Origin: Castanea sativa
Taxonomy: Eukaryota > Streptophyta > Magnoliopsida > Fagales > Fagaceae
DNA: 64,000 nucleotides
Assembly (NCBI RefSeq): GCF_040712315.1
Contig: NC_134013.1
Span: 81,784,001-81,848,000, forward strand
Direction of reading: 5' to 3'
Below the pieces are notes generated by a model. The model ran no database searches, was not told the DNA's origin, and worked only from the letters and a program-made list of their open reading frames with translations. Position 1 is the first letter of the stretch. Every line of letters starts with the position of its first letter. A program made the position numbers and the translations under genes. Shown here piece after piece: positions 48,636 to 58,743 of this stretch.

Positions 48636-48749
48636 TGTTGACGTGGGCGGCTTGAATTGCCACTGAAGCCCACAAGCCCACTATTTGTATGCCGGTCAAG
48701 TATGACCGAATACAACTAGGAATATAATTCCTAGTAATAGCTGACCTAT

Positions 48750-48799
<50 letters not shown>

Positions 48800-49112
48800 G
48801 TTTGAGATGAACGGCAATATATAGAGAAAATTAGAGAATTCCTAAAGCTTAGTAGCAGCCGCATAAGAAGAAAAATAGAGTTTTCTTGTCTTGTGGGTGA
48901 GAGAGAGTTAAGGTGTAATTGGGATTTGGGTTTCTTGAGAGTGTTCTTGTGCACTATTGTATCTTTCTAATTTTATAGTGAACCGTCGTCATCGTGGAGA
49001 TAGGCAGTTTGCCGAACCACGTAAATTCTTGTGTTCTTTGTGTGTGTTTGTTATTTAATTTTCGCTTATTTACTATTATTGATTTGAATCTTGGGGTGCT
49101 ATCTGCACAACA
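48636..49112 (+). repeat. 5' LTR of the copia element
   Basis: 477 bp, TG...CA ends, with a TA microsatellite at about 48754-48796 and a putative transcription region near AGAGAAAATTAGAGAATTCC. It is nearly the same as the 3' LTR, which shows moderate age rather than great antiquity. Confidence 0.92.
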
Positions 49113-49159
49113 AGTGCTATTAGAGCTAGGTTAGGATTCAATCCTTTTGAATACAGTAC

Positions 49160-52100
49160 AGATGCCAAGCACATAGTATGATATAGAGAAGTTTTGTGGT
49201 AAGGGAAATTTTTTTCTTTGGCAAAGGCGGAAGAAGGATCTCTTAATTCAACAAGTAGTTCACAAGGCCTTGCTTGGGAAGGAGAAGAAACCGGAAACGA
49301 TGAAGGATGTAGAATGGGTAGAGATGGGTGAGAAAGCAGCTAGCGCTATTCGTTTCAACCTAGGTGATGAGGTCATTCACAATATCCTAGAAGGCCATAA
49401 AGGAGGTTTGGGAAAAACTAAAAGGTCTTTATATGAGAAAGAATCTGACGAACAAGTTGTACATGAAGAAGCAATTGTATAGTTTGCATATAAAGGAGGG
49501 TTCTAATCTGTTGGAGCATCTCAACACATTTAATATGTTGAACACCCAATTGTCAAGTTTTGGGGCAAATTATGAGGACGAAGATAAAGCGTTACTCTTA
49601 TTAGCATTGCTTCCTACTTCTTTTGATCATCTAGTGACTACGTTGATGTACGAGAAAGTGACTATAGTACTTGAGGAGGTGACTAGTGCTCTCTTGTCAC
49701 ACATAAAGATGAAGGAAGATAGTGATGGTTCTCAAGCTGATGGACTTATTGTAAATTTTGAGTCAAGCAATAAGGGTAAAAGCAGGTCAAGAGGACAAAA
49801 CTCCAACAGAAATAGATCACAGTCTAAATCACGTGCAAAGAAAGATGTAGAGTGCTTTTATTGTCACAAGAAAGGGCACTACAAGAATTAGTGTAAAGAG
49901 TTGAAAGAGCATTTAGAAGAGAAGAAGAATGGAAAGAAGCCTCTAGAATTAGCTAGTGTTGCTAAAGAAACATCAGATGACAATGGTATGGTCCAAATGG
50001 GTAATGATGCTACATGCCCGGTTATTGGGATTGGTACCGTGAAGATCAAGATGTTTGATGGAGTTTTGAGAGTTCTTAGTTATGTCAAACATGTTCCAGA
50101 TCTTAGAAAGAATTTAATTTCTTTAAGAGTATTGGATGATTTGGGCTATTCATACTCATCAAAGGGTGGACTCATGAAGATTACCAAAGGTGCTATGATG
50201 GTGTTGAAGGGATAGAAAGTAAGCACACTTTACAGATTGATTGGGAACATAGTTGTAGGAAGAGTTGCAGTCACCACTCCGATGGAGTCCAGCATTGACG
50301 ACACAAAATTATGGCATATGTGACTTGGTCATATTGGTGAATGTGGTATGTTAGAGTTGCACAAGAGAAATTTATTGAAGGAGTGAAGACATGCAAACTA
50401 GACTTCGGCAAGTATTGTGTGGACGGGAAGCAGCATAGAGTCAGTTTCAAGACAAACTCTCATAAAAGTAAGGGTGTTCTTGACTACATTCATTCAGATA
50501 TTTGGGGTCTAGTATCAGTTTCTTCTCATAGCGGTGCTCAGTATTTTATCAGTTTCATTGATGATTACTCTAGAAAGGTATGAATTTATTTTATGAAGCA
50601 TAAGTCTGATTTGTTTGACATATTCAAAAAGTGGAAAGCAAAGGTTGAGAATTAGACTGGCAGGAAAATAAAATACCTTAGAATAGATAATGGACTAAAG
50701 TATAGAGATAAAGAATTCATAAGATTTTGTGAATTAGAAGGCGTTACTTGTCACTTCACAATTAAAGGAACTCCACAACAAAATGAGGTTGTAGAGAGAA
50801 TGAATAGAACCTTAGTAGAAAGAGTCAGATGCATGAGATCGAATGCAGGGTTGCCTAAGGTATTCTGGGCAGAGACAGTTAACACAGCAAGCTTCATTAT
50901 TAATATATCTCCATCATCAGCCATAGATTTCAAGATTCCAGAAGAAGTTTGGTCAGGTAGACCTGTTGATTATTCGAGTCTAAAAATCTTTGGTTGTCCA
51001 ACTTATGTGCATGTGCAGAGTGGAAAGCGTTCTAAATTGGATTCGAAGCCAAGAAATTGCGTATTTCTTGGTTTTGAAAAAGGTGTTAAAGGCTATAGGT
51101 TTTGGGGTCCAATTTCAAAGAAAACGGTGATCAGTAGAGATGTCATATTTGATGAAGCCTTTATATTGAAACAGAATGAAGCAGAGACATGTGATGATAG
51201 TCCACAGGAAAAATTAACTGTTGAGGTGGAGTTTGCCAAGAATAGTTCACCCAATGATAAGAGTGATGTTGAGATTGATTTACAACAGCAACAAGAAGAG
51301 TCTTATTCAATTGCTAAAGGTAGAGAGAAGCGAGTTCACAGAGCATCATAGAGATATGGCTTTGAAGACATGGTTAGTTTTGCTCTCGTAACCAGCGGTG
51401 GAGATCCATTCACTTTCAAGGAGGCTACAAATAGGAAAGACAATGATAAATGGCTTGTAGCAATGTTAGAAGAGATGGAGTCATTACAGAAGAATAAGAC
51501 TTAGGAATTAGTGAAATTTCCCAAGGGAAAGAAGGCTATTAGTTGCAAGTGGATATTCCGCAAGAAAGGAGCATTGTCAGAAAAGGAAGGTGAAAAATTC
51601 AAAGCACGGTTAGTAGCTAAGGGTTACTCACAAAGAGAAGGAATTGATTATAATGAGATTTTTTCACCAATTGTGAAGCACCCTCAATTCGATTAATCCT
51701 AGGATTTGTGACAATGCATGACATGGAGTTAGAGCAGTTAGATGTGAAGACCGCATTCCTCCATGGAGATTTAGAAGAAGTGATTTACATGCAACAACCC
51801 GAAGGCTTCAAAGAACCTGGCAAGAAAGATTATGTTTGTCTGTTGAAGAGATCATTATATGGCTTGAAGCAGTTTCTCAGGCAATGGTACAAATGTTTTG
51901 ATTCATTCATGGTCACACATGGGTACATGCACTGTGAGTATGACTGTTGTGTTTCTTTTAGAGTACTCGTTGATGGCTCTTATATATTTCTTGCTCTATA
52001 TTTTGATGACATGTTATTAGCTGCAAAGAGTAAGCAAGAAATTGTGAAATTGAAGTCTTTGTTGAGTAGTGAATTTGACATGAAGAATCTTGGAGCTACC

Positions 52101-52961
52101 AAGGAGATCCTTGGGATAGAAATTCACTTAAAGGGGCTGGTAAATTATGGTTATCTTAGAATGGATATCTTAAGAAGGTGTTAGAGAGGTTTAGTATGCT
52201 TGATGCAAAATTTGTTAGTACACCGCTTTCTGCTCATTTTAAATTGTCCTCACAGTTGTGTCCAAGTTCAGATGAGGAGTCAAAGTATATGTCTAAAGTG
52301 TCATATGCAAATGCAGTTGGGTGTCTCATGTATTTGATGGTGCACTAGGCCTAATATTTCTCGTGTAGTCAGTGTGGTCAGTAGGTATATGGCAGACCCA
52401 GGAAAAGAGCATTGGAATGCAGTAAAGTGGATCTTTAGATATCTTATAAGCACTCATGATTTTGATATCCTATTTGATCAGAGAGCAAGTATAGAAGCTG
52501 TGGATTATGTGGATTCCGACTATGCACGGGACCTTGATTCTAGAAAGTCCATGACAAGCTATGTGTTTAGGTTTGCTGGTGGCCCAATTTGCTGGATGTC
52601 TACACTACAAGATGTAGTTGCTTTATTCACTACAGAAGCAGAATATATGGCAATGATAGAGGCAGGAAAAGAAGCCGTTTGGCTTAGTGGACTGGTTAAT
52701 GAGCTTGGTTTCAAGCAGGATAGCATGGTGCTACATTGTGATAGTCAAAGTGCAATTCATTTGATGAAGAATAAGGTATATCGTGCAAGAACAAAGCATA
52801 TTGCTGTGTGGTATCACAAGATCAGAGAATGGGTTTCGTCTGGTGATATTCCTTTGTCGAAGATTCTCACTAGTGAGAATGCCTCTGATATGTTAACAAA
52901 GCCAATTCCAACAGACAAGTTCAAGCACTGCTTGGACTTGATTGGTGTTTGCAGCTTGTGA
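49160..52961 (+). pseudogene. copia gag-pol, broken by stops
   Basis: Gag ends with a zinc knuckle CFYCHKKGHYKN-stop-C (49855-49893), where a stop precedes the last Cys. A protease-to-GAG-pre region has IGIGTVKIKMFDGVLRVL and HVPDLRKNLISLRVLDDLGY. Integrase has HSDIWGLVSVSSHSGAQYF and FIDDYSRKV, then MNRTLVERVRCM. Reverse transcriptase has LDVKTAFLHGDLEEVIYMQQ and YFDDM in place of the usual YVDDM. RNase H has YVDSDYARDLDSRKSMTSYV and ends LIGVCSL. Stops occur at about 49891, 50214, 50323, 50581, 50655, 51349, 51502 and 52182. The layout is close to Tnt1-type plant copia elements. Confidence 0.9.
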
Positions 52962-53037
52962 GCCCTTAAGGGCTAAGGTGGAGGCAATGGAGGAGTTTGC
53001 TTGTGTAACTTGATCAATTCAAGCCAAGGTGGAGATT

Positions 53038-53511
53038 TGTTGACGTGGGTGGCTTGAATTGCCACTGAAGCCCATAAGCCCACTATTTGTATGTCGGTCA
53101 AGTATGACTGAATACAACTAGGAATATAATTCCTAGTAATAGCTGACCTATAATATATACATATACATATACATATATATATATATATATATTAGGTTTG
53201 AGATGAACGGCAATATATAGAGAGAATTAGAGAATTCCTAAAGCTTAGCAGCATCCGCATAAGAAGAAGAATAGAGTTTTCTTATCTTGTGGGTGAGAGA
53301 GTTAGAGTGTAATTGAGATTTGGGTTTCTTGAAGTGTTCTTGTGCACTATTGTATCTTCCTAAATTTATAGTGAAATTTCTCCGTTGTCACTGTGGAGGT
53401 AGGCAATTTGCCGAACCACGTAAATTTTTGTATTCTTTGTGTGTACTTGTTATTTAATTTCTGCTTATTTATTGTTATTGATTTGAGTCATGGGGTGCTA
53501 TTTGCACAGCA
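53038..53511 (+). repeat. 3' LTR of the copia element
   Basis: 474 bp, preceded by the purine-rich tract AAGGTGGAGATT that would prime plus-strand synthesis. Compared with the 5' LTR it has scattered substitutions (GGGCGG to GGGTGG, GCCGGT to GTCGGT) and an interrupted TACATA/TATA microsatellite. Confidence 0.92.
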
Positions 53512-53643
53512 AAATTGAATCGTATTAAGTTCAATTTAAATCGTAACTAATGACATATTAGGATTAATTTGAAAATTCTCTAATCTATAGGGTTTAATTT
53601 GCACCTTCTAAAACAATAGGATTTAATTTGAAACCCTCCCTAA

Positions 53644-53970
53644 ATATTACAATGTAATTCTCCTACTTTATAATTTGTTTTAACCGTAAAATATATATTT
53701 TTTAGAAGTTAATTATTTATGCAACGATGTATGGGAAATGTAACCAACCACAAGGCTTCATGATGTGTGGCACTAGCAAGCTTAAGGTTTGATGGAAAAC
53801 AAGCAAGTAGCAAAACAAGCATACAATCTTTTACATTTTCTTCCCTCAAACTTACAAGCACTATTTCAAGTTGTATTATACATTGTTTTTAAGGCAGAGT
53901 ATTATCACCAAAAAATAAATAAATCAATTCAGTCATCAGCATATCAAACAAATTATTTTACATCACAAAG
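53644..53970. other. CNGC5 3' flank
   Basis: No gene is seen. This is the likely 3' UTR of the minus-strand channel gene up to the edge of the split MITE. The copia insertion begins (on the gene's strand) about 460 bases past the stop codon. Confidence 0.5.
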
Positions 53971-56900
53971 TCAGTCTGCATCATCAGCAGTAAAATCAGG
54001 CTCAGAAGGCTTCTGCAGTTTCACCAATTCCCTAGCTGTCCTTGCATTCCGATTTCGGTGAACACCACGAAGAGCATTTGCTGCAAACCTGGAAGCTAAG
54101 AAAGTGGCACCAATACTAAATGAACCTCCACCAACACTGCTGCGGCTTCCTTCTGATGCTTCTGCTTCTGCTTCTTCTTCTTCTTCTTCTTCTTTGCGCC
54201 GAAGCTCTGCATTCTTCCTTTTGTGATATCTGCGCCATGCTGCTTGGATAAAGCATGCAGCCCAAGTTCTCCACTGCTGTGAGTAGAAACGGAAGGTGTG
54301 TTGAACCTGTCTACTGTGAAGGCGTCTAAATTGACTTGCCACAAATTTCAACTCTTCAGCTATTAGGGCAAAAGCCTCAACTTCAGTTAAAGCCTTCACT
54401 GTCCGAGTAGAAGATGGGAGGTTAGCTCCCGATTTGGGATCCAGTGCCCAGGTCAGAAGCTCCTCCCCACAGAAATCACCTTGTTTAAGAAAACTGCGGT
54501 TGAAAAACCCACTCCTCCCACCATCTGTGGTTACACTCTCGAGGCGACCACGTATGATAAAAAGCATCTGATCAACTGGATCTCCTTCCCTGACTATGTA
54601 AGTATTCTCTGTGAATAAACATGGTTTCAGTCGCTCACAAATGGCATCAAGCAATCTCTCGTCCATATTGTCGAATAGAGGAACCTATGATTACCAGCAA
54701 AACAATTAATGACATTCACAAAGCCAGATGCCACAGCACTAATTATGAAGAGGGCAGTAGGCTAAGAAAAGGCAAAGAGCACAGTCCCATAGAGTGACGA
54801 CAAAGACAGACACCAACTTCTCAAGAACACAATATATCCCTCCTTAATAACAAACCTAAGAACAGTTTGTTATTCAGACAACATTCAAATAGACAAGTCA
54901 ACTCAAGAAACCCCTTGTTCAATTACTTAGGGTCATGAATTAACTGGGAAAGAATTAAGAATAAATTGGTAAAAAGCAATGCACATTAGGACAAGTAAAG
55001 AAGCCTTTATCATTTGATGATTTATTTGACATATATGAAATTACTGAGAAATTATTAGCTTAATGCAAGGAAAAAATGACATTCCAAGAAATTTTGGTTC
55101 CAAAATTTTTGGTATGATTGTTCTACAATAAAATTGTCACAATCCTTCATTAAAGGATCTGCAAATAAGTATCCTCACCGTTGAAAGGATACAAAGATGC
55201 CAAAAAGGGATGAAAAATTTACCCTCCTCACTAAAGCAAGACAGAGGTGCCGCTTGATATCTCTCCTAAGATCCTTTGGTAGAGTCTCAACTAAATTCTG
55301 TTCGTCTACTCCACGTGTTTCCAACCACTTGTACTGATCATAACGTCTAACCCGCTCTCTTAGGTCCTGTGGGAGTAAGCGATGATGCATCCACTGTTCT
55401 GAATCGCGCCTTTTAACTCTCATCTCCTCAAGCCGAATAGTTAGTGACTGCAGATAGGTCTGCCAGAATAGCACAACACCCAAAGTTAAAATATTCTGCT
55501 TTTCATGTTACTATTAATATTATGCCGTTGTGATGCAAGGACTGATAAAAAATAATGTGAACTAGCAAAATACTTTAGTGACATAATTGAAATTGAAGAA
55601 TAAAATAGATACTAAAAGAAAAAGAACAAAAATGAATTCATATGACATGGAATGTGGGACCAAGATTGTCAAAACCAAAAATGATTAATATATTATTAAA
55701 ATAATTTAAACAAAATAATAAAACTCTTGAAACATTTAGTAATTAAGTTTTAATCAGAACAGTATTTTCAATTCCTTGAAACTTTGATAATAGAATTTTA
55801 TTTTTAAAAAAACTATGCTAGTAATTTTATGTACACATAAGAACAAAAAATAAAGGAGAGGGTGACCATTTGCCGCAACCACGTGTAGGATGCAATTTTT
55901 ATTATAAAATTAATGTATGATAGTTTAATTTTCCATTGTGGTAAGATTTCAACAATATATATGCATTTAGTGAAATTTGAAAAGAGATGCACATCCATGA
56001 TACAAAGAAATTGTGCACTTTTCCCTTACCTCTCTCTTGCCTTTTGAATGATATGTTTAAGAAAACAAGATAACAAGAGCAGCAGCCAGCAGAACAATTT
56101 TTTTTATTTTTTAAGAAGCAGTCAGCAGAACTTGGTTAAGGAAGATTATAAGATTGACACAGGGTTAGCTACGCTATTAACTTCCAAACTCAATTCTCTC
56201 TGTCCAGCTCATACCTTCTGTTCATCTCTTAATAAACACAAGTTCCCAATGAGCATTTGATAAGCAAGGATCTACAACTTGACTAAATTCATGGGCGCAT
56301 AAATGCATCACTACCAGAAACTTCAGTAGTCTTCAAGAAAAAGAAATGATTCTATCAATTTGTATACAGAAGTTCTTTAAAAAAAAGGGTTCCAAGTTTA
56401 CCTGCATGTTACCAATCAGAAGTGCAAAGAGGATGAGACCAAATATTGCAAGCGCTATGGAAAATATAACCTCTGCAGGATAGGTGCTGGTTTGAAGTCC
56501 CTGGCCAAGTGTACTGTTGAAAAAAACAAGGAAAATGTAGTTAAAGTGTTGAAATTTAATTATCATTATTACTTAAAAAAAAAAAAAGTAAATTATAGTT
56601 TATTGACAGGGAACTAAAGTCACAATATTGACTAAGTGATGAAGTTAAGGTGATCATGACTTTCAGAATCTTAAAGGCAAGGTCTAAATCAAACATCTTT
56701 ATGGAAAAATGTTCAGTAGTCACACAAGCTGTTTCCTGAACTCTAGTTAGAACATTTTAACACGTTGAGTAGATCAGAAAACATTTGTTAGTAAGGAAAA
56801 TCCACAAAGTTTTGAAGATCCATGTTTTTTCACCATGATAGTAAGAAAATTTTTAAAGATCACATCTTCTACCATAGTCTCCCCCCCACCCACCCCTGTC

Positions 56901-58711
56901 CACAAATCCACAGCCTCAATCTCCAAAAAATCGACCACGCCATGGACATGACAAAGGCAGAATTATCGCTAGGAGTCAGTGTAACTATACCAGAATCAAA
57001 TAGGGAGGACTGCCTAAGTTGACACCAAAGACTTCACTCATGGAGGGAGGTCCTTCCCAAAATATGACTTCGCTGCATAAAAGGTTGCCGGCGACCAAAG
57101 AGAAAACAGGCTACGTGCATACAATTTTGCATGAAGGTCATAAATACTGGCAAATATTGAGTTCTTCACAAATACCTTTAAATTTTGTATAACAATCCTT
57201 CACGGAAAGATATCGAGAACCAGGGAGAAGTAATGCTGATGAAGGTCATATATACGTCTAAAATGATTTACACCAAAGTCTTGAGTCTGTTGCCACAAGG
57301 CAGTTGGCAAAAAAAGAGGCTACCACTTATTTTAGTCCATACCGTTATGCAGACAATTTCTAATTTGTACATTCTCAACCCTCCAATCAGCATATTTGGA
57401 ACTTCAACAACTGTGATTTTTTTTTTTTAATGCCGAAAATGAAAATTTCAACAACTTGGTCCCACTCTGCATAATTACTTCCATTGAGGTGGATGGATGT
57501 AATAGAGGGCATGTCAGAAGACAACAAATAATTAGGTCAAACACTATTTGAGTCCACAGAAACACTCTGATCAAGAAACTAACTAGAACAAACACAAATA
57601 AGCTCAAGGACCCAAGAAGAATACTAGAAAGTAGAAACGAAGCCAACTAACATAAGTGGACAAACTCAACACCATTAAAATAATCCAACCAATCAGTGAC
57701 CAAAACATTTCTCCCACATATTAACAAGGCCAATTCACCAGACTCGCTCGCCCACTAGTTGAGCAGAATCAGAAAGGAGAATCAGCACAATTAAAAAAAA
57801 AAAAATCAACAGAAGCAGCCTGAGACAACTGAAGATCAAGGGAAGATCAGGGGTCAGCACATCAATTAAGCCAACAAGTTAGATAGGCACCTTCAGATGG
57901 AGTTTCAACGTCTCAAAGTTGGAAAAATCTACTGGGTGAAATGGCAATAGAGAGAATAAGCTTTCCAACTGGGAAAAACCACTCACGTGTTGCTGATGCA
58001 GGAGTCAAATGCATTACATGAATGATGCTGACGTGGCATGATGACATGGTGTAAGGGAGTGGCATAGCACAATGCTAACCAAGCCTAAGGGCTGAATTTC
58101 ATATATGCCATATGATTATTGTAGCTAAATCCACATGTGCCAAGCTGCTTGTAGTATTTGAAAATGAATTCTTCTATGGGCACAACAAAATTTCACAACG
58201 TTTTCATAACAAGCTAGTTGCCAATTTACCATAAGTCAAAATAAAATAAAATGAAATAAAAAATTATACTGGGACCACCAAAACTCAAAATAAGAGTCGT
58301 GAAAATGTTGTGAGATTTTGTTGTGCCCCTAGACTCTCTCCCTTTGAAAATTGGAGGAAAAATTAGTTTGGATTTTAGGAAGTTGTAAGAAGTAAAAGCC
58401 ATATGCTTTACTAAATGTAGCACGTGATTAATATCTTACACATGTATTCAACAATGTGATAAATATGAGTTAGTTATAGATGATGTCGTCCTTTATAACT
58501 AACTCTTAAGGCTATAAAATGACTTCGTTTGAGCAAGCACCACCAATTCCAAAGGTCGAAGAGATGATTTTTAAGACCAAGTGCACTCAGTGCCACACCA
58601 TCAAGAAAGGTGCTGGTCACAAGCAAGGTACTAATCTTATAATCTCTCTCTTCTCTTCCAAATACATATATTTCTTAAGAATTTAGTTTTTTTTTTTAAT
58701 CATTATATTAG

Positions 58712-58743
<32 letters not shown>

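Larger units (their letters stand above)
48636..53511 (+). mobile_element. Ty1/copia LTR retrotransposon, decayed
   Basis: The 5' LTR (48636-49112) and 3' LTR (53038-53511) both start TGTTGACGTGGG and end GCACA-ACA or GCACA-GCA; they differ at scattered single bases and in a TA microsatellite. Flanks GAATT (48631-48635) and AAATT (53512-53516) are a 5-bp target duplication with one mismatch. A primer-site-like GTGCTATTAGAGC (from 49115) resembles the initiator-Met site TGGTATCAGAGC. The order gag, protease, integrase, reverse transcriptase, RNase H is copia. In-frame stops disable it. Confidence 0.93.
48521..53643. mobile_element. MITE split by a copia insertion
   Basis: The left arm (48521-48575: AGGGGGTTTCAAATTAGATT, then CTATAGTTTTATAAG and CAAATTAAACCCTA) is matched in inverted form by the right arm (53587-53643: TATAGGGTTTAATTTGCACC, then TAGGATTTAATTTGAAACCC). 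The arms pair over about 50 bases with few mismatches. Without the copia element the MITE would be roughly 245 bp. This orders the insertions: MITE first, copia later. Confidence 0.7.

Noticed and set aside
50751..50933. Minus-strand frame in the copia element
   Set aside because: Opposite-strand shadow of the integrase region.
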